DNA from: a virus
Reading direction: 5' to 3' (one strand)
DNA length: 25,153 nt
IMG/VR virus record: IMGVR_UViG_3300010391_000125
Location: 1-25,153 of that record
In this document: positions 20,620 to 25,153 of the stretch, piece after piece
How the letters are laid out: each line of letters begins with the position of its first letter
Numbering within the stretch: the first letter of the stretch is position 1
Notes under the pieces: generated by a model
Told to the model about the DNA's origin: nothing
The model's database searches: none
The model's input: the letters and a program-made list of their open reading frames with translations, nothing else
Position numbers and translations under genes: made by a program

Positions 20620-22126
20620 GCTTGGCTTCCTTTTCTCTTCTGCTCCGTTTGCGAATCTCTAGAAGGTGTGGATTCGATTCCTTGTGTCGCACAGCCTTCT
20701 TCCGAAGTTCAGAGCTTGTTGACAGAACGGTGATGCTGCAAGGGAGATCGAATTTCTCAACCATCTCACGTCCTTTCTTGCTCGCATAGATCAGGAGGTG
20801 CTTCGGACGGAGAATGCCGAGAGCGTCTTTCAGGTTCCTCTCGATTGCCGGAATGTGTTCATCGTCGAAGCTGGTCTGGAACTGCGTAGCGATCACTGGC
20901 GCTTCATAGGGTATGCCGAGAAGAGCATAGCGCTGTGACTTCGGCTGAAAGAACTCCAGACGTGGGATCACGTTGAGGCCAGCTTCCTGGAAGTAACGTC
21001 CGAGCCACGCTGCGCGGTAGAGAGACCAGATGTGCGTAGCGACAGGAGCGAAGTCCCATAGAGAGTAGTCGGGGACTATGATGTTCTTCACACCAGCTAC
21101 GAGGAGTTGTCCGACGCGGTAGGCCGGAGTCGCCCACCACGAATCGATGTGCTTGTCGTGCGTGAAGAAAGAGACCAGGAGATTGGGTGCGAGGTTCTTC
21201 CGGTTGTCGAGCATCGGAGGCGGAGTTGCACCGTAGTTCCAGAACCAGGTGCTCTCTTTGTCGAGAGGAGTAGAGAGACGATCTCCCCAGACCTTCAGGT
21301 TGTCGGGGAGCTTTTGAACGAGCTTGTCCGGGCGGAGATTGGGGATGCCGAGTTCATTGGCTCCAGCCTCGTGGTACCACTCTCCTGTCATCTTGTTGCC
21401 GAGGTCAACGGAGCCTACTACTTGATCGTTGAAGTCGTCCGCTTCGACGTCGAAGTACGCTTCTTCGACGAGTTGCGCTACGCCTTGGAGTTCGAACGGG
21501 AGTTGGTCGTACCACTGATCGTCCGATAGCTTGCGATCATCTCCTCCGCCATCTTCTCTTTCAGCTGCAGCAACGTCATCCACAGTACCTGTTGATCCGG
21601 TGCGATCTTCTTCATCATCTACTACATCCTCCTCTAGAATGTCAGGCTCGTAGGCGTTCTCTACTGTCTCGATCTCGCCCAGAACAGCCTGTAACTCCAC
21701 CTCCAGTTCAGCCTCAATACCGATCGGATCGAGATTGGTGGACTCGATGAGAGCTTCGAGTTCAGTCTCGTCGAATCCTCCCTCGATGACCAGGAGGTTT
21801 GAGGTGATACCGTACTCCTCTGCCTCGTCCTGAGATTTGAAGGTGACGCCGCGGATGACAGGGACTGCCCACTCGACGCCATCGAGATTGCTTACAAGCT
21901 TGATACGATCCGGTGGGTTGGCTCCATCTCGGTGGAATGCCTCTTCCAGCTGCTCCAGACGTCCATGCCCGGCCACGAGCTTCCCAGAGCCCTCATCGAT
22001 GAGGACAGGCTCGACGTAGCCATACCGCTCGAACGACTTGGAGATCATGGGGGAGTGGAGCTTGGGGTTGCGCTCCATCTTGACCAGCTTGGAGAGAGGG
22101 ATGTACTCGATGTAAAGATCAGTCAT
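20597..22126 (-). CDS. ParB-like nuclease domain fused to DUF4417
   Basis: This protein has 509 residues from the ATG at 22126 (MTDLYIEYIPLSKLVKMERN), preceded by GGAAGGTAAGCAA. An upstream ATG at 22156 adds ten residues. Residues 1-100 carry a ParB/Srx-type core: YIPLSKLVKMERNPKLHS, YGYVEPVLIDEGSGKLVAGH and GRLEQLEEA. The middle (about 165-215) is an acidic, low-complexity linker. The C-terminal part (about 290-470) matches DUF4417-type phage proteins: LLVSFFTHDKHIDSWWATPA, KNIIVPDYSLWDFAP, WLGRYFQEAGLNVIPRLEFF and LLIYASKKGREMV. The last 40 residues are Lys/Arg-rich (RKRSRREKEAKRATTPQK). ParB-fold phage proteins act in DNA binding, nicking or NTP hydrolysis. The DUF4417 function is unknown. 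It is the first gene of the minus-strand unit. Confidence 0.78.
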   Translation of the reverse strand: MTDLYIEYIPLSKLVKMERNPKLHSPMISKSFERYGYVEPVLIDEGSGKLVAGHGRLEQLEEAFHRDGANPPDRIKLVSNLDGVEWAVPVIRGVTFKSQDEAEEYGITSNLLVIEGGFDETELEALIESTNLDPIGIEAELEVELQAVLGEIETVENAYEPDILEEDVVDDEEDRTGSTGTVDDVAAAEREDGGGDDRKLSDDQWYDQLPFELQGVAQLVEEAYFDVEADDFNDQVVGSVDLGNKMTGEWYHEAGANELGIPNLRPDKLVQKLPDNLKVWGDRLSTPLDKESTWFWNYGATPPPMLDNRKNLAPNLLVSFFTHDKHIDSWWATPAYRVGQLLVAGVKNIIVPDYSLWDFAPVATHIWSLYRAAWLGRYFQEAGLNVIPRLEFFQPKSQRYALLGIPYEAPVIATQFQTSFDDEHIPAIERNLKDALGILRPKHLLIYASKKGREMVEKFDLPCSITVLSTSSELRKKAVRHKESNPHLLEIRKRSRREKEAKRATTPQK

Positions 22127-22165
22127 TTGCTTACCTTCCGAGACTGATGATACCATGAAATCCTG

Positions 22166-22202
22166 TTGTCGCGATCTCCCTTCCTTCTATATAAGGGAGA
22201 TC
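22166..22202 (+). promoter_or_regulatory. Divergent promoter region inside a 10-bp inverted repeat (putative operator)
   Basis: GATCTCCCTT (22173-22182) and AAGGGAGATC (22193-22202) form a perfect inverted repeat with a 10-base spacer between the divergent genes. On the plus strand TTGTCG (22166-22171), a 16-base spacer and TATATA (22188-22193) form a promoter whose -10 lies between the arms. The mirror-image TATATA could also serve the minus strand. A repressor bound to the arms would control both directions. Confidence 0.5.
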
Positions 22203-22249
22203 AGGACATCTCATAGTTGATCTCTAAGAATGGAGATGATGGAGATGAT

Positions 22250-22501
22250 GTGGAACATTTGATCGAATATCTGAGCAAATATGGCGCTATTGGCGTGATC
22301 CTCTACCTCGGCCACTTCCTGGTGGACTTCGCCTTCATTGCCGTGATAGCCTTCTTTGTGCGTAGGCGTCATCGTTGCGCAGGAGGAATAATAGATGTCA
22401 AGCATCCCGAAGAATCCGGGAGTCACACATGTGCTTTTTCACGGAAACTGTTACGATGGGTTCACAGCCGCCTGGATCGCACGAAACGCCGGGGTGCCTG
22501 A
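22250..22501 (+). CDS. Small membrane protein, uncertain
   Basis: The frame has about 83 codons from a GTG at 22250 (GGAGATGAT upstream). The first half, VEHLIEYLSKYGAIGVILYL, continues into HFLVDFAFIAVIAFFVRRRH, a clear hydrophobic span with a positive-inside Arg/His cluster. The second half overlaps the DHH gene by about 107 bases and has no recognisable feature. That makes the gene model doubtful: either the real product is short and ends near the overlap through an unseen change, or it is a long-overlap membrane protein. The DHH gene's own RBS lies inside this frame, allowing coupled translation. Confidence 0.42.
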   Translation: MEHLIEYLSKYGAIGVILYLGHFLVDFAFIAVIAFFVRRRHRCAGGIIDVKHPEESGSHTCAFSRKLLRWVHSRLDRTKRRGA

Positions 22502-23270
22502 GCAGAATCTGATCCCTTGCCACTACGGTGGGAAGAGCTTCCCTGATGTCCCATCTGAAGCCAAAGTGCTGATGGTGGATTTCTCGTACGATCGTCCCAT
22601 CCTTCAAGTGATGAAGGATTCGATCGACGATCTCATTGTCCTCGATCATCACAGGACAGCTGAGGCTCAGCTTCACGGACTCGACTGGGCGTACTTCGAC
22701 ATGGAGGAGTCCGGTGCCTCACTCGCCTGGAAGTTCTTCCACCCTGATCAAGCGGTCCCGAGGTTCGTCGATTACATCAGAGAACATGATCTGTGGAGAT
22801 TCGAGTTACCGAACTCGGCGCAGATCAGGGCATACATTCGATCGTATGAGATGGACTTCGAAGCGTGGGACAGACTGAACACGACGATCGTCATGGACAC
22901 GGTTGTCGCTGTGCGTGAGGGTTATGCGATTGAGCGCGGACAAGCGGCAGCGGTCTCGGCGATGGTGGAGCAAGCTGTCATGATCAAGGTTGGTGGTCAC
23001 ACAGTCCCGGTGGTGAATGCGACGATCTACTTCAGTGAAGTTGCAACTAGACTATTAAAGTTGCATCCTGAAGCACAGTTCGCAGCGTACTACATGGATC
23101 GCGCAGACGGCATGCGGCAGTGGGGAATGAGATCGAACCCGGACTTCGACTGCTCAAAGGTGGCGAAGCGATATGGCGGCGGCGGGCATCAACAGGCTGC
23201 TGGGTTCACCACGGAAGTACCGAAACAGTTGGACATGGAACCGAGGAATGGCATTCTGGAAAATCCTTGA
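22395..23270 (+). CDS. DHH-family phosphoesterase (NrnB/oligoribonuclease-like)
   Basis: This 291-residue protein starts at the ATG at 22395 with a strong AGGAGG upstream. The DHH motif set is present: FHGNCYDGFTAAW (first Asp motif), VLMVDFSYDRP, then LIVLDHHRTAEAQL (the DHH signature as LDHH) and a following FDMEESGASLAWKFF. The C-terminal DHHA1 domain carries the substrate-binding GGGGHQQAAGF. The protein would hydrolyse short oligonucleotides or related phosphodiesters, with metals held by the Asp/His cluster. Phages use such enzymes in nucleotide recycling or, as proposed for some, to degrade cyclic or linear signalling nucleotides. The gene is followed within a few bases by tRNA-like sequence. 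Confidence 0.9.
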   Translation: MSSIPKNPGVTHVLFHGNCYDGFTAAWIARNAGVPEQNLIPCHYGGKSFPDVPSEAKVLMVDFSYDRPILQVMKDSIDDLIVLDHHRTAEAQLHGLDWAYFDMEESGASLAWKFFHPDQAVPRFVDYIREHDLWRFELPNSAQIRAYIRSYEMDFEAWDRLNTTIVMDTVVAVREGYAIERGQAAAVSAMVEQAVMIKVGGHTVPVVNATIYFSEVATRLLKLHPEAQFAAYYMDRADGMRQWGMRSNPDFDCSKVAKRYGGGGHQQAAGFTTEVPKQLDMEPRNGILENP

Positions 23271-23278
23271 CACGCGTG

Positions 23279-23327
23279 CTATTCTTCAAAGTGGTCGAAG
23301 GAGTGAGTTCGATCCTCACCGATCGCC
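23279..23327 (+). pseudogene. tRNA-like 3' half (T arm intact)
   Basis: A perfect T arm is present: GTGAG, loop TTCGATC, CTCAC (23303-23319). It is preceded by a 5-base variable region AAGGA and followed by a possible acceptor strand CGATCGC. Upstream, CTATT-CTTCAA-AGTGG (23279-23294) can pair as an anticodon arm with a 6-base loop; one added A would give loop CTTCAAA with anticodon TCA. No 5' half with D arm lies before it, because the DHH gene ends there. Confidence 0.5.
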
Positions 23328-23332
23328 CTCGG

Positions 23333-23365
23333 GCTTTTGTAGCTTAAAAGGTTAGAGCGTCGGCC
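23333..23365 (+). pseudogene. tRNA-like 5' half (D arm intact)
   Basis: GCTTTTG-TA-GCTT-AAAAGGTTA-GAGC has the spacing of an acceptor strand, U8-A9 and a D arm with the usual GG in the loop. It is followed by CGGCC, which could pair with GGTCG (23293-23297) of the fragment just upstream. No 3' half follows; a Met-type tRNA begins at 23377. Either it is a remnant of a separate tRNA or part of an unusual permuted arrangement. Confidence 0.45.
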
Positions 23366-23376
23366 AAGTTTTTTGA

Positions 23377-23454
23377 CGCGGAGTAGAGGAGTGGTCGTCC
23401 TCACCTGCCTCATACGCAGGAAATCGTGGCGTTCGAATCCCACCTCCGCCTCCA
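23377..23454 (+). tRNA. tRNA with CAU anticodon (Met or Ile2), first copy
   Basis: Acceptor strands CGCGGAG and CTCCGCC pair at six positions, leaving C1-C72 unpaired. The D arm is GAGG/CCTC. The anticodon arm CCTGC-CTCATAC-GCAGG gives CAU. The T arm TTCGAAT has GTGG/CCAC pairs, but an extra C before G53 makes a bulge. CCA is encoded. The unpaired 1-72 end recalls bacterial initiator tRNA, although the three consecutive G-C pairs of its anticodon stem are missing. The extra base could be a sequence error. Confidence 0.72.
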
Positions 23455-23463
23455 ATTTGAGAC

Positions 23464-23521
23464 TCCTAGCGTAAACGGCACCACCCGATTAGGTACCTAA
23501 CGGGTAAAGGATCTGCTAGGA
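23464..23521 (+). ncRNA. Nested stem-loop between two tRNAs (candidate structured RNA)
   Basis: An outer stem TCCTAGC (23464-23470) pairs with GCTAGGA (23515-23521). Inside it ACCCG pairs with CGGGT and TTAG with CTAA around GTAC. The overall size recalls a tRNA, but there is no cloverleaf. It may be a processing signal, a degenerate tRNA or a small RNA. Confidence 0.35.
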
Positions 23522-23537
23522 ATGATCGGTGGCGTTT

Positions 23538-23612
23538 CACAGAGTGGCCGAGGGGTGAGGCACCTCCCTCATAAGGAGGGGAACACACGTTCGAATCGTG
23601 TCTCTGTGACCA
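23538..23612 (+). tRNA. tRNA with CAU anticodon (Met or Ile2), second copy
   Basis: All stems pair. Acceptor is CACAGAG/CTCTGTG and D arm is GCC/GGC with GAGGGGTGA loop. The anticodon arm CCTCC-CTCATAA-GGAGG has anticodon CAU. The T arm is ACACG-TTCGAAT-CGTGT, discriminator A and encoded CCA. The D arm GGCCGAG recalls class II tRNAs, but the variable loop is short. If C34 is modified to lysidine it would be Ile2 (AUA); otherwise Met. Confidence 0.88.
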
Positions 23613-23634
23613 TTTTTTGGGTGAGGACAAACCG

Positions 23635-24246
23635 ATGGGAATTAACCGTGGAAGAGACTACACCGTAGTCGCTGGGAAGATCGTTGACAAGAGCATCCTC
23701 GGTGAGGAGGGTGCTTCTGCAGATCACCTTCCTGGAGCGTTCTACTTCATCCCTGGTGGTCCATTCGATCTAGCACCTGACGTCACGACTGGGGTCACTG
23801 GTATTGCTACCGCCACTTCTCAAGCATTGCTACGCTATTACTGGCCTTATGCAATGCGTGTACGAGCTATCTCAATGGAAGTGTTTGCAGCACAACCAGC
23901 AGCAAAGATGTCCATCGGTCTCTACGATCGCAACGGTAACCGTCTCGGTTGGAGTGGGCAGATCGATGCCTCTGCTACCGGAATCAAGACCCAGATCGAT
24001 GAAGAATTCAGCGTTCCTGCTGCAGGATTTTACTGGGTCTCTTGGATGAACACAAATGTCATGGCTACAGCGCGAGCACCTTCTGATCCAGATTACTTCT
24101 TGGTCGATCCAATCAGAAACGCTGGACGTGCACAGAAGGTGGAGAAGGGTGGCGTGTCTGCAGTTGCGATTCCACCTGAAACGATCGATCTATCGACGTA
24201 TGCAGCGATCGTGCGCAATACACCGTTCATCAAGTTCCAGAGCTAA
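23635..24246 (+). CDS. Virion-type beta protein, paralogue of the 313-residue exported protein's C-terminal domain
   Basis: This protein has 203 residues from the ATG at 23635 (MGINRGRDYTVVAGKIVDKS), with GTGAGGA upstream. A TTG further upstream in frame is less likely. Shared landmarks with the C-terminal domain of the protein at 6191-7132 are PGAFYFIP against PGYYMFP, RYYWPYAMRVRAI against RYYLPYSATVDRI, IGLYDRNGNRL against VGIYNAAGTTL, ATGIKT against STGVKN, and the ends PFIKFQS against PVVKIQF. It lacks the signal segment and the repeat. Probably a small surface or fibre-associated protein. It lies between the tRNA groups, outside the structural module and on the opposite strand. Confidence 0.75.
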   Translation: MGINRGRDYTVVAGKIVDKSILGEEGASADHLPGAFYFIPGGPFDLAPDVTTGVTGIATATSQALLRYYWPYAMRVRAISMEVFAAQPAAKMSIGLYDRNGNRLGWSGQIDASATGIKTQIDEEFSVPAAGFYWVSWMNTNVMATARAPSDPDYFLVDPIRNAGRAQKVEKGGVSAVAIPPETIDLSTYAAIVRNTPFIKFQS

Positions 24247-24253
24247 AAAAGGC

Positions 24254-24280
24254 TTGACAACCTGAACGAGAAGGTATAGG
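24254..24280 (+). promoter_or_regulatory. Promoter candidate before tRNA-Ile(UAU)
   Basis: TTGACA (24254-24259) is followed after 15 bases by TATAGG (24275-24280). It starts eight bases after the preceding gene and just before the second tRNA region. The short spacer makes it moderate rather than strong. Confidence 0.45.
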
Positions 24281-24311
24281 CTGACGCTTGCAATGAAGAT
24301 ATGAGACGTCT

Positions 24312-24390
24312 CTGACGCAGCCCGGCTGGTTGCAAAGGAGCCGTCTTATAAGCGGTATGAAGCGAGGTCCGATTCCTCGGCGTCAGACCA
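24312..24390 (+). tRNA. tRNA-Ile with UAU anticodon
   Basis: Acceptor CTGACGC/GCGTCAG is perfect and an encoded ACCA follows. The anticodon arm GCCGT-CTTATAA-GCGGT has two G-U pairs and anticodon UAU. The T arm is CGAGG-TCCGATT-CCTCG. The D arm is weak (CC/GG) with loop containing GGCTGGTT. A second CTGACGC at 24281-24287 could compete for the acceptor strand, and GAGACGTCTC (24303-24312) is a palindrome at the 5' end. tRNA-Ile(UAU) is rare in bacteria, which normally use lysidine-CAU for AUA. Confidence 0.78.
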
Positions 24391-24404
24391 GAAAAGTGAA
24401 ATAA

Positions 24405-24470
24405 ATGAAATCCACGGGTCAGACAAGACAGATCGCGGCCACTGCGGTCAATAAGGGTACATCTACGTAA
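24405..24470 (+). CDS. Possible leader peptide ORF
   Basis: ATG to TAA, 21 residues (MKSTGQTRQIAATAVNKGTS, then T), with only a weak AGTGA upstream. Its stop codon directly abuts the 5' arm of a competing antiterminator stem (24471-24478). This is the arrangement of an attenuation leader, where a ribosome at the stop would mask that arm. Composition shows no run of regulatory codons, and the ORF may be accidental. Confidence 0.25.
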   Translation: MKSTGQTRQIAATAVNKGTST

Positions 24471-24526
24471 GGACCCGGTATACAGAATCATCGAGCCCGG
24501 GTCCGCGAGGGACGCCGGGCTTTTTT
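24471..24526 (+). terminator. Strong intrinsic terminator with competing antiterminator stem
   Basis: Terminator: GCCCGG-GTCC (24495-24504) pairs with GGAC-CCGGGC (24510-24520, one bulged G), followed by TTTTTT (24521-24526). Competing stem: GGACCCGG (24471-24478) pairs exactly with CCGGGTCC (24497-24504), using the same bases as the terminator's 5' arm. The two folds exclude each other. The terminator lies just before tRNA-Ile(GAU). Confidence 0.7.
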
Positions 24527-24533
24527 AGTTTTC

Positions 24534-24610
24534 CCGGCACGGCGAGGCTAGTTGTGACGGCCTGTCTGATAAGCAGGTGCAGCGTAGTGCGATTCTACGG
24601 TGCCGGACCA
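24534..24610 (+). tRNA. tRNA-Ile with GAU anticodon
   Basis: Acceptor CCGGCAC/GTGCCGG is perfect, with discriminator A and encoded CCA. The anticodon arm CCTGT-CTGATAA-GCAGG has anticodon GAU. The T arm CGTAG-TGCGATT-CTACG has a G instead of the usual second T in the loop. The D arm is weak (CG/CG) with a long loop, resembling that of the UAU tRNA. It sits seven bases after the terminator U-run, so its expression depends on read-through or processing. Confidence 0.8.
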
Positions 24611-24621
24611 AAGGATTGATC

Positions 24622-24984
24622 ATGTGTCTAAAAGAAGGATGTGATACGTACGGTTGTAGCATGTACTACAACCCGGATCACTACGGGTTGGAGATCGCTG
24701 CGCAGATCGACTTCTCCACAGGCATTTATTGTTTCGACTACCGGATCATCTGGAAGGAGTTGAAGCCTGGTCGGTTCTTCACCGCACGTGATTCTGGTTG
24801 TTCGTGCCCGTCGCCTTTCGAGAATTACCACAAGGTGGAGGATCTCCAGGTGGCGAACTTCCAGGAGTTGATCGAAGAGGCGCGTACGGAACAGAAGGAC
24901 TGTCGTCGAGCCAAATGGTACGATGGTGACAACATCACTGAGTACGTGGAGAAGCTTAGATACTTGAAAAGGACATACGCATGA
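24622..24984 (+). CDS. DUF7574-like phage protein
   Basis: This protein has 120 residues from the ATG at 24622 (MCLKEGCDTYGCSMYYNPDH), with AAGGA six bases upstream, right after the tRNA-Ile(GAU) CCA end. The core, YGLEIAAQIDFSTG, FDYRIIWKELKPGRFFTARD and SGCSCPSPFENYHKVEDLQ, matches a phage protein family whose signature is 'xDSGCSCPxPFExY'. I associate it from memory with DUF7574, seen often in actinobacteriophages. Its function is unknown. Two extra Cys near the N-terminus (CDTYGCSMYY) may bind metal. The stop overlaps the next start as ATGA. Confidence 0.72.
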   Translation: MCLKEGCDTYGCSMYYNPDHYGLEIAAQIDFSTGIYCFDYRIIWKELKPGRFFTARDSGCSCPSPFENYHKVEDLQVANFQELIEEARTEQKDCRRAKWYDGDNITEYVEKLRYLKRTYA

Positions 24985-25148
24985 GCGGACTGACGGTCAA
25001 GATCTTCATCAACGATAAGCGTGGTGGTCGAATCGCTACGCTTGCCGAAGTGGTGAGGTCGAACAAGAAGACGTTCTGGGCGCGGCTGTATCAGCTCGAC
25101 GGGAGCGTGATCAAGCGAAAGCGTAGACGGGACGTCGCAGAGTTTTGA
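24981..25148 (+). CDS. Small basic hypothetical protein
   Basis: This 55-residue protein starts at the ATG at 24981, overlapping the preceding stop by four bases (ATGA). The sequence MSGLTVKIFINDKRGGRIAT, then LAEVVRSNKKTFWARLYQLD and GSVIKRKRRRDVAEF, ends at a TGA at 25146-25148. It is basic, with a beta-strand start and a KRKRRR patch that could bind nucleic acid. No family is recognised. Coupled translation with the DUF7574-like gene suggests a shared operon. Confidence 0.65.
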   Translation: MSGLTVKIFINDKRGGRIATLAEVVRSNKKTFWARLYQLDGSVIKRKRRRDVAEF

Positions 25149-25153
25149 GTTTG

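Noticed and set aside
23266-23290. TTGACA at the end of the DHH gene as a tRNA promoter
   Set aside because: No -10 at 16-18 bases; the nearest TATTCT is far too close.
23321-23338. GCCC-TC-GGGC-TTTT as a terminator after the DHH gene
   Set aside because: The loop would be two to four bases and the stem three to four pairs; these bases fit better as ends of two tRNA-like halves.
1-25153. Temperate-phage signs (integrase, attachment site, CI-like repressor) and CRISPR repeats
   Set aside because: None seen in either strand; no tandem spaced repeats were found.

Overview
The window is part of the genome of a tailed double-stranded DNA phage (Caudoviricetes). The evidence is a nearly complete head-and-tail morphogenesis module on the minus strand: terminase, portal, maturation protease, scaffold, decoration protein, capsid, connectors, tail tube, frameshifted tail assembly chaperone and the start of the tape measure. 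I see no integrase, CRISPR array, rRNA or insertion sequence. Shine-Dalgarno sites are purine-rich and canonical, so the host is bacterial. The window does not identify it further.

Layout. Minus strand, read right to left from about 22.1 kb to 1: a ParB/DUF4417 fusion, two small genes, TerS, TerL, four accessory genes (a 43-residue membrane protein, two Cys-rich proteins and a SLOG/DprA-like protein), portal, a multi-domain XkdF-type protease, scaffold, decoration protein, major capsid protein and two small virion-type genes. Next comes a block of five genes (about 5.6-9.25 kb), mostly GC-richer, that includes three proteins with N-terminal export signals and an 'FEG-ADAFET-DPTADRT' repeat. 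After it come adaptor, head-closure, gp10-like and tail-terminator proteins, a zinc-ribbon protein, a 72-residue protein, tail tube, TAC/TAC-T and the tape measure, which is cut by the window edge.

Plus strand, from about 22.2 kb to the end: a divergent promoter inside an inverted repeat, a small membrane ORF, a DHH phosphoesterase, a tRNA region, a 203-residue protein, a second tRNA region with a strong terminator/attenuator, a DUF7574-like protein and a 55-residue basic protein. The four foldable tRNAs all have NAU anticodons (CAU, CAU, UAU, GAU), so the set covers only the Met/Ile AUN codon box.

Points of most interest. (1) TerL has an in-frame TGA where relatives carry Trp. (2) A promoter-like element of about 44 bp occurs upstream of both portal and scaffold. 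(3) A leader ORF abuts mutually exclusive antiterminator and terminator stems just before tRNA-Ile(GAU). (4) tRNA fragments lie in 3'-half then 5'-half order next to the tRNAs. (5) The 203-residue plus-strand protein is a paralogue of the C-terminal domain of an exported protein in the structural module. (6) A textbook CCCAAAC -1 slippery site lies in the tail chaperone. Two other genes (adaptor and scaffold) each look as if they lack one base. Together with the TGA and an extra base in one tRNA, this may mean residual sequencing error, and it should be settled before biological interpretation.
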